64,000 nt of DNA from Clarkia xantiana subsp. parviflora (Eukaryota > Streptophyta > Magnoliopsida > Myrtales > Onagraceae): contig JAPTYO010000018.1 in the NCBI GenBank assembly GCA_036873135.1, positions 1,240,001 to 1,304,000 of the forward strand, read 5' to 3'. This document shows positions 31,729 through 43,059 of this stretch, one piece after another. Both the position numbers and the translations under genes were made by a program. The notes under the pieces are model-generated. The model was given only the letters and a program-made list of their open reading frames with translations. It was not told the DNA's origin and made no database searches. Position 1 is the first letter of the stretch; each line of letters opens with the position of its first letter.

Positions 31729-33769
31729 ATTTTCAAACCGTGTTGCATGGTTCCTGGACGCAGAAAGCATGCATCACAATTCATATTTTCAAAAAGTGTT
31801 ACGTGGTCCCTGGACGCAGGAATCATGTATCACAAATATTTTATCAAATATTTTGTCAAATATTATATCAAATATTTTATGTATCAAATACCTTTCCAAA
31901 TATTTTATCAACACGGTTTTTTGCGTGTATCACGAGCTTTTTTAGGGTTCACAAAATACTTCTTCAAAAACCAAATTGTTTTTACGTATGCTTCCCCAAC
32001 GCGGCTTGATACACGCTGGCAGGTGCGCACCCTGTTTAAAACTTATAAAATTTACAAGTCGAGTCTTGTACAACGTCGCCTTAGAGTGGAACTAAGAGAC
32101 GGTATAAACTAGTATCTTGCTTAGCCAAGGTAACACCTTTCAAATACACTACTTGTTAAGAAAAATTGATATGCGCAAAATACTTGGCAGATTACGACAT
32201 ATATAGCGGCAAGTTATTCAGGAAAGAAGGGCAACATGAATAATGCATCATGCAAGCAATCAGGAGAGCATCTCAAGTTTCAATCAACAAGTGGCTAATG
32301 GTCACGGCTGCGGAGACTACATCTATGATTATTAGTCATCCACATCCAACAAAAACCTACAATGCGCAAGTCGCAACATCCTATGCTCTATCCATCTTGC
32401 CATACCTTGGAGTCTAACCAAGAGGGGCGATCATAACACTTAACAATGAGCGACATACAGTTGCAACTACGGACATCATGTTCATCATCTAAGGATATCT
32501 ATCCTATCTTCCAAGTCCAAAGCATATGGACAGCATAGATAACTCAAGGTATGAAATATTACTAACAAGTTATCACATGATTATTATTGAAAACAGGTCC
32601 AGGTGACGAAATATCATGCAAGCAAAGGCATGAACAAAGAGTTATCAACACAACATCAACCCATTCACAAAGGGTTCAACATGCTGGAAGCAAACAGCCA
32701 GACACCAACCAAGAGTTAACATCATCTCTAATGAAAAGAGTTCATAATGTCAACATCAAATGCAATATCTTCATCCACACAAAGGACATGACAAGAATGA
32801 TTGTTTTAACTTTCAACACAACATAGCTCTTCAACATAAGGGCGACAATCAGCAATACGGGCATCAAAATCAGCAATCAACAAATACTTACCTCAATAGG
32901 AGTAACGCTCCTCCTTGGGCCGGTCCCTCGACCGGGGGGCAGAAGACACCACTGCACAACCCTCAACTCTATTTCCTTTATCACAAGAAGGAATTAGCAT
33001 GGTCATGCTCGGCATAAAGAACTAAGAATCGCTCGAGGAACGCGCCCCTGCGTCGGATCTTTCGAGAATTATGCTAAAAACAGAAGCTGCAGCCAGCAAT
33101 AACTTGGAAAATTAACAAGTTCAAAGAAGATACAATGAGACGTCTTACTCACAAGCCCTTTACCGCGACCGTGTCCGAAGACTCCAGAGTAGCGGGGGCA
33201 CTTGTATGGACATTCCTCCCAACAAATGGATTTATGTACACATCAGCTATCTGCAAAGACAAGATTTTTCCCATCAAGATGGAGATAGTGGACTTAATCA
33301 TGGTAACAGCCGTGGGAAAACTAATTCTGACAAGAAGACAGCAAGATCTGATATCCTGGAAAATGCAACCAACAATCCAGTCGGTGCGTAAACACGCACC
33401 AACACTTATGCAAGCATTTATGCAACAGACGCTCCATGTGAGACAACCATGTACGTACAAGACTTGTTAGTCTTCGTACAACAAGTAACAAGCATTACGC
33501 AAGGGGGCAACCTCTTCAACACATTAACCTTGCATGACAACATCGAGCTCATACTCGCAGCATACAAGATTACAATGGTGGAATATTTTCTAAGTACTTT
33601 GCTCAGGATGACAGTTAGCATATTGCAAGCTGTCAGCATACAACCATGTGTCAGCATATTATCAGGAGTTGGCATATAACCTGTGTTCGCATCAAGCATA
33701 CGGATACAGCATACATAGCCAGGGATGGTGAAAAGATTCTAAGTACGGGGGCAAATACGCACATACAGT
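31729..33769 (+). other. Element D 3' region with remnant of the antisense gene
   Basis: Contains the conserved GTCGCCTTAGAGTGGAACTA block (32073). About 32890-33260 matches the middle exons of the antisense gene in C (40440-40860): CGGTCCCTCGACCGGGGGGC and a CCCTTTACC.CG..C block. The transposase-like and coiled-coil exons are absent, so the gene is lost in D. A module shared with B follows (33440-33770). Confidence 0.7.
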
Positions 33770-34440
33770 GTACATACATACATGTCGACAAAGATGCATG
33801 TCGACAAGGAGAAAATATTTTCTAAGTGTTTCCATGTACGTACATACATGTCGACAAAGGTGCATGTCGACAAGGAGAAAATATCTTCTAAGTGTTTCCA
33901 TGTACGTACATACATGTCGACAAGGGTGCATGTCGACAAGGAGAAAATATTTTCTAAGTGTTTCCATGTACGTACATACATGTCGACAAGGATGCATGTC
34001 GACAAGGAGAAAATATTTTCTAAGTGTTTCCATGTGCGTATACTTGTCGACAAGGAGAAAATATTTTCTAAGTGTTTCCATGTACGTACATACATGTCGA
34101 CAAGGGTGCATGTCGATAAGGAGAAAATATCTTCTAAGTGTTTCCATGTACGTACATACATGTCGACAAGGGTGCATGTCGACAAGGAGAAAATATTTTC
34201 TAAGTTTTTCCATGTACGTACATACATGTCGACAAGGATGCATGTCGACAAGGAGAAAATATTTTCTAAGTGTTTCCATGTGCGTACATACATGTCGACA
34301 AGGATGCATGTCGACAAGGAGAAAATATTTTCTAAGTGTTTCCATGTACGTACATACATGTCGACAAGGATGCATGTCGACAAGGGGAAAATATTCTCTA
34401 AGTGCTTCCATGTACGTACATACATGTCGACAAAGATGGA
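33770..34440 (+). repeat. 66-bp minisatellite of element D
   Basis: About ten copies of a 66-bp unit, one shortened to about 49 bp. Each unit contains the palindromes ATGTACGTACAT, TGTCGACA (twice) and ATGCAT, then ATATTTTCTAAGTGTTTCC. The unit length is a multiple of three, so long meaningless ORFs run through it on both strands. Confidence 0.95.
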
Positions 34441-34654
34441 TTGCAAACAACAAGTAGCTATGCCGCCTAAGCACACCTACGACGCTCATCGACAAAGCTC
34501 ATACGACGACATCTATGGTAACAAGCATTAGATATCGTTTTAATATTTTCTAAGTGTTTTGACATGCTTGCAGAAAATGACCGACGGTCTATACATGATG
34601 CTCAACAATACATCGCCTAAGCTATCATTACCAACACACAACCATTAGCGTCAA

Positions 34655-34860
34655 CGCGCGTAGCAAAGTCAACGCACATAGCAAAGTCAACGCGCATAGC
34701 AAAGTCAACGCGCATAGCAAAGTCAACGCGCATAGCAAAGTAAACGCGCATAGCAAAGTCAACGCGCATAGCAAAATCAACGCACATAGCAAAGTCAACA
34801 CGCATAGAAAAGTCAACGTGCATAGCAAAGTCAACGCGCATAGCAAAATTGATACGTGTA
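34655..34860 (+). repeat. 18-bp minisatellite of element D
   Basis: About eleven copies of AGCAAAGTCAACGCGCAT. A similar site in C (42770-42800) has no array. Confidence 0.93.
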
Positions 34861-35528
34861 ACAAAAGTGGCCAACGTCCCAAGAAGCTATCATGCAAGCG
34901 GTGTGACTAATGTGACGAACCGCGAAGAGCAAACACGACAACACTTAAGAAAATATTTCTCTAAGGCATCAAGGCAACAAACGACTACTTCCAAGAGATT
35001 CCTTGATGATAAGGATCAAAGGAGTAATTCACCTACACCCACACCTAAGTGCTTACGGTATACTCCGCCCTCTTCTAAGTATTTATCTCTACGCACATGA
35101 TTATTTCGGTATTACGCATATCAAATTCGTCATTCTACATTCATGTTTGCATATCGCATGATTCATGATTTAATAATCGCTAAGTCGTTTTAGAAGTATA
35201 CGGATTATATTTCTAACATCACGTAATTACGTTCTTGCCTTGATCGTTACTTGTGCATGCACGTTAATAAAAGCATGTCCGCATGACATATTACTAATTG
35301 CTTATATCCCTAACGGTAATCATGTTTGCACGTCACATATGCGCATTCTCTATTGCACTAACCGTGATGACAGGAAATAAAGTCACTCGGTCGGAAAATC
35401 AAAGGACGGGCGAAATCAAGACTTCTACGTCCAACCAACAATCAAAACCGGAAGGTTAGCATCAAGCTCAAATTGGACGCGTATCCTAACTTAAAATAGA
35501 GTCAAGAAAGGTTTTAAACCAATACTTG
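34861..35528 (+). other. Element D 3' region, last part
   Basis: No gene seen. Ends with a block shared with B and C that precedes the polypurine tract (AATTGGACGCGTATCCTAAC; AGAGTCAAG). Confidence 0.7.
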
Positions 35529-35541
35529 ACTCGGGGGCAAG
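35529..35541 (+). promoter_or_regulatory. Polypurine tract of element D
   Basis: ACTCGGGGGCAAG immediately before the 3' LTR. Confidence 0.75.
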
Positions 35542-36376
35542 TGATGGATATGTGTCCAATTCGAGTTCGTATTTATATCTCGGGCCTTGTAAACACGTCA
35601 AAATTACCGGCTTGAAAAACGTCTCTCAAGGGTCAAAACGGTCCGAAAGCGCGTTACGCACGTCCTGGTTGTTTGCAACCCGGACATCCGGGTTGCAATG
35701 CAAGTCGGACCTCGCCGAATTGCCCAAATTCGACGAGGTCCGGATTGCATTACGGGTATTGCGCGATTACCGTTTACGCGATTACCGTTACGTGTAGAGA
35801 AGTCAAGTTCGCGTATTGCCAATATTGATGACGGTTACCGCTTGCTTTTAAACCGTCATCAAACCGCTTTAAAACCGGGTCCGGTCCCATGGAAGCCTAT
35901 AAATAGGAGGCCTTGGCCACCCATTTTCACACGTCCTCTCATTTGCCCAACTTTGGTATTTTGAGCTCTCACTTCTCCCTGGAAATACTTTCTTTCTCTA
36001 AGAATACCTTTTTAGCCCTATAGTGACTTAGGCATCGGAGAGGGCTCCACTAGCACCACCCCCCCTCTCCGTGCTAGTACTGGCCCTTCGTGCAGGAATC
36101 AGCGCCCCGGACGCTCAGACTTGTGCACAGACTGCCATCCGCTTTCCCGAGACACATCCGCTTTCCTGAGACTCAACCATTTCCCGAGACTCAGACGCCT
36201 CCTGGGACACAACCGTCTTTTGAGACACAGGCTTTTCCGAGACTCACTGACAAAACCGAACACTCGTCATCGACTCAAGGAGAAAACCTCTTTCAGACGA
36301 AGGGTGACAGCCCAAAAACCCGCTCAACCACTCAGACAGACGCGTCCACACGACCCAGTTCATCCAGGACGCAACA
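35542..36376 (+). repeat. 3' LTR of element D
   Basis: 835 bp, TGATGGATAT...GACGCAACA. It has a perfect version of the potential pseudoknot (36037-36078). Confidence 0.93.
36037..36078 (+). promoter_or_regulatory. Potential H-type pseudoknot in the LTR (family D)
   Basis: Stem 1 GGAGAGGG (36037-36044) with CCCTCTCC (36063-36070). Stem 2 ACTAGCAC (36049-36056) with GTGCTAGT (36071-36078). Against family B (CCAGCA/TGCTGG), the C-G pair has become T-A on both sides. Confidence 0.55.
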
Positions 36377-36870
36377 GCAGCTACAAGTTCTGTCCAAGTA
36401 CGGGAAGAGGCGACAACCAGAGAAGGAAGACATAGTCATCCCGTTCTCAAATGCCGACAAGAAACACATAGTGTATCCCCACGATGATGCTTTGGTCATA
36501 ACAATGGACATCAATGGATATGGCGTGCAAAGGATTCCGGTAGATGGTGGGAGTGCTACGGATTTAGTGCATATAGAAGTGCTCAAGAAGATGGGAAAAA
36601 TGGAAGTCGATCTCTCGCCGAGCACGTTTCCGCTGGTTAGTTTCGCAGGAGCGGCAACCTACCCATTGGGCATGATTACACTTCCAGTTATCCTTGGAGA
36701 AGGTTGGAAGGCACTGCGTATAGACGTCACATTTGTGGTGGTGGATAACCTGGGGGCATATAACGGCATCCTAGGAAGAACGACAATCAACCCACATGAC
36801 ATTGTGCCATCTACAGCTCATCAGAAAATGAAGTTCCTAACTCCTCACGAAATTGCTACGTTAATGCCCT
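36377..36870 (+). pseudogene. Protease of element C
   Basis: Resumes the C frame after element D: VLSKYGKRRQPEKEDIVIPF, HIVYPHDDALVITMDINGYG, VDGGSATDLVHIEVL as the active-site region, GWKALRIDVTFVVV, AYNGILGRTTINPHD. Compared with D, about 45 bp are missing near 36840 and the frame shifts, so it ends at 36870. Otherwise the protease core is open. Confidence 0.86.
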
Positions 36871-36877
36871 GAGGAAA

Positions 36878-37591
36878 ATGAAACAAGTTTCAATTGCCAT
36901 GGTAGGAGTTGGTGCAAAGAGAAAGTTGTTTTCCTCAAACGATGATGATAAAAGGAAGAAGAAAAAGTTATCGCCAAGATCTGAACTTGACAGGATGCTT
37001 TGTTCGCCTAAGCCGAGTGTGCTTGATGTCAGACAAGAAGAAGAAGAATCCATCATGACCTACTTCCGGAGGTTCGCTCAAAATGCAACTGCACTAAGAG
37101 CAATCAAGAAGGACGCCATCAACGCATTTTACCTGAACATGAATGCGCCAACATTTTTGCTATTCGGAAGGATATTTAGATGGCGTACAACTAAGACGAT
37201 GGAATGCCTAAAATACAAGATGGAGACTGCGATCTCTTGTGAACATGAATTAAGATGGGGCACACCTCTCAGCGCAAGTATGGAAGCTCAAACTTCAAGG
37301 AAATCAGAAGGCTCAAGCATGGAGTATGCTAACATTTTCACTCCCCTAAACACGGAGGTGGAAGAGCTATACATCAAGCTTCTGGAAAACAAGCTTCCAA
37401 GACCACTTGAGCCGGAAACTTCCTTCTTAGGCAGGGATATTGAAGATTGGTGCCAATATACCCAAACTTGGGGGCACAATACAAATGGTTGTTTGACTTT
37501 GAGGATGGAGATCGAAGAATTCATTGCACATGGAGCTTTGGGAAGCTATGTTACAAACAACAGTGCCCGTCAGCCGCCAAGATATATTTAA
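36878..37591 (+). CDS. Second Gag-like domain of element C (237 aa open frame)
   Basis: Uninterrupted ORF directly after protease: a basic K-rich start, then ESIMTYFRRFAQNATALRA, INAFYLNMNAPTFLLFGR, WRTTKTMECLKYKMETA and a ELRWGTPL block. Next come the spacer IFTPLNTEVEELYIKLLENK and the knuckle-like WCQYTQTWGHNTNGC with TLRMEIEEFIAHGAL. It matches the D copy closely and parallels the C-terminal half of the first Gag. No RT follows, and the ORF ends with TAA at 37589-37591. No catalytic motif is visible, so an RNA-binding or capsid-related role is the likeliest inference. Confidence 0.78.
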   Translation: MKQVSIAMVGVGAKRKLFSSNDDDKRKKKKLSPRSELDRMLCSPKPSVLDVRQEEEESIMTYFRRFAQNATALRAIKKDAINAFYLNMNAPTFLLFGRIFRWRTTKTMECLKYKMETAISCEHELRWGTPLSASMEAQTSRKSEGSSMEYANIFTPLNTEVEELYIKLLENKLPRPLEPETSFLGRDIEDWCQYTQTWGHNTNGCLTLRMEIEEFIAHGALGSYVTNNSARQPPRYI

Positions 37592-37766
37592 GGGAGATAG
37601 ACTTTCCACTTCTAATCTATCTTTTTCAGTGCACCTTTAGGAATATAAGTACAGATCATGCTTTTGTAATTAGAAGTATTTCGGAAGAAGCAGTCAATAG
37701 ACGCCTTCCTGCAAAACTATTGTAAACACAACAAGTATCTAATGATGGTCAATTTACTTTCGTAGG
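37592..37766 (+). other. Element C 3' region left of solo LTR E
   Basis: No gene. Matches 30240-30420 of element D. Confidence 0.7.
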
Positions 37767-37923
37767 TGTTAGGTTCCGAGTCTAGGGTCAACGGGCGGTC
37801 GACTCAAGTCTCGTTCCTCACTGGAGATGTTGTGGATCGGGTGATCTCGGGTTGTGCTGTCCTAGCTTGTGTCCTTCCGTCCTTAGCTTCTCTTCTCCTT
37901 TCGCCCTGCAGAAGGGGCAGTAC

Positions 37924-37960
37924 CAGGCACAGAGGGGGGGTGGTGCCTGATGAACCCTCT
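37924..37960 (-). promoter_or_regulatory. Potential H-type pseudoknot in the LTR (family E)
   Basis: On the minus strand stem 1 AGAGGG/CCCTCT (37960-37955 with 37936-37931). Stem 2 CAGGCAC/GTGCCTG (37949-37943 with 37930-37924). Stem-2 bases differ from B and D but still pair. Confidence 0.5.
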
Positions 37961-38278
37961 CTGATGCCTAAGTCAGTACGGTTTTAGAGAGATAAAGCTA
38001 GAGAGATGTCAGAGCAAAATTATCCAACTTGCCAAGATGATCCAATGAATAGTGGAGGTGTGGTATTTATAGGCAACGGTGTCATTAAGGTGGCTTAATG
38101 ACATCGTTAACCTTTAAACACAGTTAATTAATCTTTAAGCACATAATTAGGACCTTAGGATATGGAGAAGGTTGGCGGAATAAACCGAGTATGGGAGTCC
38201 GAGAATGGTGTCGGGGCCCTTGGGGGAAGGGAAATCCGACCCCCAAGGGTAGGGGTTGGGTGAGGCCACCCAACCCCT

Positions 38279-38318
38279 CCTAGGGGGGATAGGGTTGGCC
38301 AACCCTATCCCCCCTAGG
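38279..38318. repeat. Perfect 40-bp palindrome in solo LTR E
   Basis: The half CCTAGGGGGGATAGGGTTGG is followed directly by its exact reverse complement, with no loop. A second hairpin (12-bp stem, loop AGGC) lies next to it at 38253-38280. Confidence 0.95.
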
Positions 38319-38443
38319 GGAGATCGGGTTGGCCGCTTCTCGCGAAGTGTTCGGGTTGAAGTTTCGATTTACAATCATTAATGGGATGATAAAAATACAA
38401 CGATTCGGAAATCAACGGGTTCAAATTGGGCGTATATCCATCA

Positions 38444-39429
38444 GTAGGTACATCTCTACATTATGCATTCTACTATGGACTAACAACAAGAAACAAAACA
38501 ACATGCAATGCCTTGAGGAAAACCAAAACCTATTCTAAAAAGTGACATGGTGCAATATCCCCCTCGTAAGGACAATACCCATGTTCACATCTATCAAAAG
38601 TAACATGTTGCGACATCCTTTCCAAGAGGGCAAACCCCATGTTTACTTCTAAAAAATGACATGTTGTGAAATCCTTCGGACAAATCTTCATGTTCATGGT
38701 CATTCCCTGAATAAAAACAGGATGCAGCAAATGCATTATGGGACTGATCACCCCATCGTGGCGGAAATCCTCTTAATAGACGACAACCCCACACACTAAA
38801 AGTATGGATACTCTCTTAAGGGTTCATACAACATGAAGACTTAGGCCCGAAAAGGGATAGCTTCATGTTATACGCTTTTTAAAGCAAACCTTGTACAAAA
38901 ATCATCAAACTTACAAGGTCTTGTATAACGTTATCTTGCTCTTTAGCATTTAACGAAAAAACAGCAAAATAAGCAAGAAATATCTTGCAACAACGTCGCC
39001 TTAGAGTGGAACTAAGAGACGGTATAAACTTAAGTCTTACTTCGTCAAGACGATACTGCTACATGTCAAGTGCCTGTGCCAAGTGCCAAGTGCCTGTGCC
39101 GAGTACATTACAATCTACAATGCTACAAGTACCAAGTGTACATATCATACCATGCCTTGGAAAAATTTTCAAGAGGGGCGCCAACAACACCCTACAATGC
39201 GCAAGTCGCAATATCGGATGTTTATCCATTATAACAACGAGATCAATCTCGTCATGCAAGTCCAATACATACGGACAACAAAGATAACTCAAGGTATGAA
39301 ATATTACTAACAAGTTATCATGTGTTTATTATTATTGAAAACAGGTCCAAAGGACGAAGTACCATACAAAGCAAACGCACAAATAAAGATTTGGACAAAA
39401 GCCTCTAACATATCATCATCTCCAAAGGA
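38444..39429 (+). other. Element C 3' region right of solo LTR E
   Basis: No gene. Matches Bprime 16815-18162, including the GTCGCCTTAGAGTGGAACTA block (38994) and a few GTGCC(G/A)AGTGCC words (39065-39105). Confidence 0.75.
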
Positions 39430-41711
39430 CTAAGACAGCATGTCCAGAAAATCAACACCAAGTTCAACATCAGCATTATCATATCCAAAGGTCAAAGCAA
39501 TAGAAGCCGCTTCAGCTGCCTTACGTTGCAAATCCGCAACATGGTTAACAGCAAAAGAAGAATAAGGACCTAGCTTGTCGAACGGAAATCCGGGGGCAAG
39601 TGCATGTACTCTGCCAATATAATCTTTGGCAAACTCATCAACCAAAGGTGCAAGATCCGCTTTAGCAGCAGCAAGGACGGCAACAGAATGGGTAAGGGTA
39701 CTAGGATATTCAGCAAGTCCCTTCTCAACACCCGCTCTATGTGCCTCATCACGAACAGAAGCAAGCGCGACATCATGAACACTGTTGTTCTCCGCAATTT
39801 GCTGCTTGATAGCAGCAATCTCGGCCTCAAGTTGTTCAACATGGACGCGACGAGTAGCAATGCGGGTATCAATATCAGCAACCTTTGAGTTCAAATTCTG
39901 CACTTCCTCCTCAGACTGTGCAAGCTCGCGAGAAATTGTATTGCTCTTCTTGATTGCAGCCTTCCTCTCACTCACAAGCTCCAACACAAAAGAAGACATG
40001 TTCATCATCCTCGAAATAGCCTGAGTACAACAAACAAGACGATCATGATCAACAACAAAGCACATGCTTACTACAACAGGAAGGCAAAAAGTTAGAACAA
40101 AGTCTACCGGTGCAAATTCAGCTAAGCCGCGCTCAACATATGCTTGCGCCTCCTCATCAGTAGATGGTTTGACATCATGATCACCAGGAGGAACACATCT
40201 TCGAAGCACCCGCTCACCAACTCCTGGAGTGCTAAGTTTGGAGTCCTTCGGAAAATGAAGACTACAAGTGGAGAAAGGCGACCAGTTTTCTCCGGATACA
40301 TCAATCCTGTCAGACAGGATCAAATCATCGCGCTTAATGCGTGGCAACGCTACAATAAGGACAACATAAAATGAAGAAGACATCAGCAAAATATACTAAA
40401 TATAAGAAGTATGTCAAATAAGAACAATGCACACCTCGGCGGGAAGAACGCTCCTTCTTGGGGCGGTCCCTCGACCGGGGGGCAGAAGGAACCATCGTGC
40501 GACTCTCAACTCTCTTCCATTTATCGCAAGAAGGAGCTGGAATAGCCGCACTTGGTTTAGAGCGCTTCGGATCACTCGAGGGACACGCCCCTGCGGCAGA
40601 TCTCTTGGGAAGAACACTAGTGGCGGGCACTGCAACAACGCGCTCAGTCACATGCACGGAGTTACCTAAAGGAACAAAGACAACATGAATATAACAAAGC
40701 CCGGAAAATCAACAAGTCAGGAGGAGATACAAGAAGATGCCTCACTTCTAGGTCCTTTACCACGTTCATGTCCGGAGCCTTCAGGAATAGTGGGGGCAGT
40801 ATTACGAGCACGACGCCTAACTGACGGGTTATCAAGATCATTCGCTGTCTGCAAAGACGAGCTTTTTCCATCAATACGACCTACATTGCAACATAGTACA
40901 GGTTATAAAAGTTATCAACATACCAAATCTTCAGAAGGAAGTATATGAATCCCGGCATCAATCAAATCCTGATCTGAAGCACGTAATAGACAACGATAGC
41001 GGCGCTCTTGCTGACATCGAAAAATACTCTTCACCGCCTCCCTATCATCCAAGGAAAGGTCAGAGAAAATAGGAGCAGGATCAGCTTTCTCCACACTCTC
41101 AACATCCCAAATAGTCCATACATCGCATACGAAGAAGTAGTGATGTCGCCAATGAGAACCAGAACGATCAGACGGGGCGGCTAGACGTTGTTTGTGATCC
41201 CACTCGGCATCTCCAAGACAAAGCTTCTTGAAACCCTTATCTTGCAAGTTTGGCCAACGCATCTTCATTCCACATAACCCCGTCGCATCTGGGCACATTA
41301 GTTGATAGAAGCATCGAAAAAGGGTGGTAGAATAGTGCCAAGATTGCCTGTGAAACAAAACCCGAAAGCAGCTCCATACACGGAGGCCAGCAGGAGATAG
41401 ACTTAAGGCAGATATCCGGTAATAGCGACAAAGGTCCACCAAGTCAGGACAGTAGGGAAAACGCAGGCCTTCTTTAATCTGTGAGGTATAAACTGCGGAC
41501 AGGTCACTAGGAGGAACGGTAACTTGCCCCTTTTCGGAGTCGGGCAGCACGTCATAAGGAAGAACACCCTCCAAAGCAGGATCAAGTCCACAACAAGTTG
41601 CGTACAACTCAAACATATCTTCATCAATATAGTTGAAGAAGTAACTCACATTCCTCGTTGAATCCTTAAGAGACTCAACTGTGTTGATACCCGGCTCGTC
41701 ACCAACATCTG
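39430..41711 (-). CDS. Antisense extra gene of element C (gypsy-type transposase domain + coiled coil)
   Basis: Homologue of the antisense gene in A. The first visible exon (41711 to about 40924) starts after a TTCAG acceptor and encodes the same domain (GLRFPYCPDLVDLCRYY, LRVWSCFRVLFHRQSW, YFFVCDVWTIW). It ends SEDL at a GTATGTTG donor. Short S/P/R-rich exons follow (about 40880-40750 and 40664-40435). Then come a hydrophilic exon (about 40350-40060) and the last exon (about 40020-39430), a coiled coil (LAQSEEEVQNLNSKVADI, VEQLEAEIAAIKQQIAEN) with an alanine-rich tail. Introns are short (about 45-90 nt) with GT...AG ends. The start exon is not identified. Function unknown. No internal stop was seen in the exons as drawn. 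Confidence 0.7.
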
Positions 41712-42100
41712 AACATAATGTTACTCACGGAACGAGGATAGAAGACTTACTCATAGTAACCGCGGCAAGAAGACTAACTCTGAAAAGGAGACTGCGTAAC
41801 TTGGAATCCTGAAAATTACAAACAACAAATCAATCAGTGTGCAAACACTATGTATGTACACGCATATTGACATGGATACATGATTACCAGGGGCGGAATA
41901 TTTTCTAAGTATTTTGCTCAAGATGACAGTCAGCATATTGCAAGCGGACAGCATGCTACTATGTGTCAGCTTATTACCAAGTGTTAGCATACAACAAGAT
42001 GTTGGCATACAACCTACGTTTACATCAAGCATATGGATACAGTATACATAGCCAGGGATAAAGAAAAAAATTCTAAGTATGGGGGAAAATGCGCACATAC
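41712..42100 (+). other. Element C region between antisense gene and array
   Basis: Module shared with B (20800-21030) and D (33560-33770), rich in CAGCATA words. It would include the upstream region of the antisense gene. No clear TATA box was assigned. Confidence 0.6.
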
Positions 42101-42104
42101 AAGC

Positions 42105-42560
42105 ACGTACGTACATGTCGACAAGGATGCATGTCGACAAGTGAAGAATATTTTCTAAGTATTTCCATGTACGTACATACATGTCGACAATGATGCATGT
42201 CGACAAGTGAAGAATATTTTCTAAGTATTTCCATGTACGTACATACATGTCGACAAGGATGCATGTCGACAAGTGAAAAATTTTTCTAAGTATTTCCATG
42301 TACGTACATACATGTCGACAAGGATGCATGTCGACAAGTGAAGAATATTTTCTAAGTATTTCCATGTACGTACATACATGTCGACAAGGATGCATGTCGA
42401 CAAGGGGAGAATATTTTCTAAGTGTTTCCATGTACGTACATACATGTCGACAAAGGGAGAATATTCTCTAAGTGTTTCCATGTACGTACATACATGTCGA
42501 CAAGGGGAGAATATTTTCTAAGTGTTTCCATGTACGTACATACATGTCGACAAGGATGAA
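42105..42560 (+). repeat. 66-bp minisatellite of element C
   Basis: About eight units of the same type as 33770-34440. Early units are full-length with GTGAAGAATATTTTCTAAG. Later ones (42420-42545) are shortened by one TGTCGACA half. Confidence 0.94.
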
Positions 42561-43059
42561 TTGCGTACATCAAGTAGCTATTACCAACCTCTACACAATA
42601 CCTCCTAAGCACTCCTACGACGCTTATCGACAAAGCTCATACGACGACATCTATGGTAACAAGCATTAGATATTGTTAAAATATTTTCTAAGTGTTTTAG
42701 CATGTTTGCAGACAATGACCGACAGTCTATACATGATACTCAACGTACATGGCCTAAGCTATCATTACCAACATACAACCATTGACGGCCATGTACGTAC
42801 AACTACCAATCATCAATATCGAGCATACTAAAACAACGGCTAACGCATGGAACAACATGTCGGCAATGAAAACTATGCATAAGGGAAGTATAACGATTCA
42901 TTTACACTTTTCTAAAATTCTCAGCACTTAGAAAAATTTTGGCCGATTTGGGGCTAAGTATTCTAATGCATTTTATCAAACACCTTGTATGCATGGTAAG
43001 ATAACTAGGTACATGGTGATTTCAAGACTAAATCAAGGCCAAACGAAGTCACGAAAAGT
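42561..43059 (+). other. Element C 3' region after the array
   Basis: No gene. The first 200 bp match D 34440-34640. Confidence 0.6.

Larger units (their letters stand above)
26219..36376 (+). mobile_element. Complete non-autonomous Tat-like element D (10.2 kb) nested in C
   Basis: LTRs at 26219-27042 and 35542-36376. Flanks are GAAGC (26214-26218) and GCAGC (36377-36381), a target duplication with one mismatch. The protease frame of C runs continuously across the site once D is removed. Contents are the primer site, gag (27091-28926), protease (28921-29540), second Gag-like domain (29541-30237), a 5.3 kb non-coding 3' region with three tandem arrays and a remnant of the antisense gene, and the polypurine tract. 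It has no RT, RNase H or integrase. Confidence 0.92.
37767..38443 (-). repeat. Solo LTR E, antisense, inside element C
   Basis: 677 bp. On the minus strand it begins TGATGGATATACGCCC and ends CCTAACA. Perfect duplication GTAGG (37762-37766, 38444-38448). The head resembles families B, C and D. It has CCTATAAATACC and the pseudoknot segment, and an unusual inverted-repeat cluster at 38250-38330. Confidence 0.94.

Noticed and set aside
33692..34531. Frames of 229-267 codons on both strands in element D
   Set aside because: Same artefact from the 66-bp array; similar frames appear over the C array at 41751-42669.
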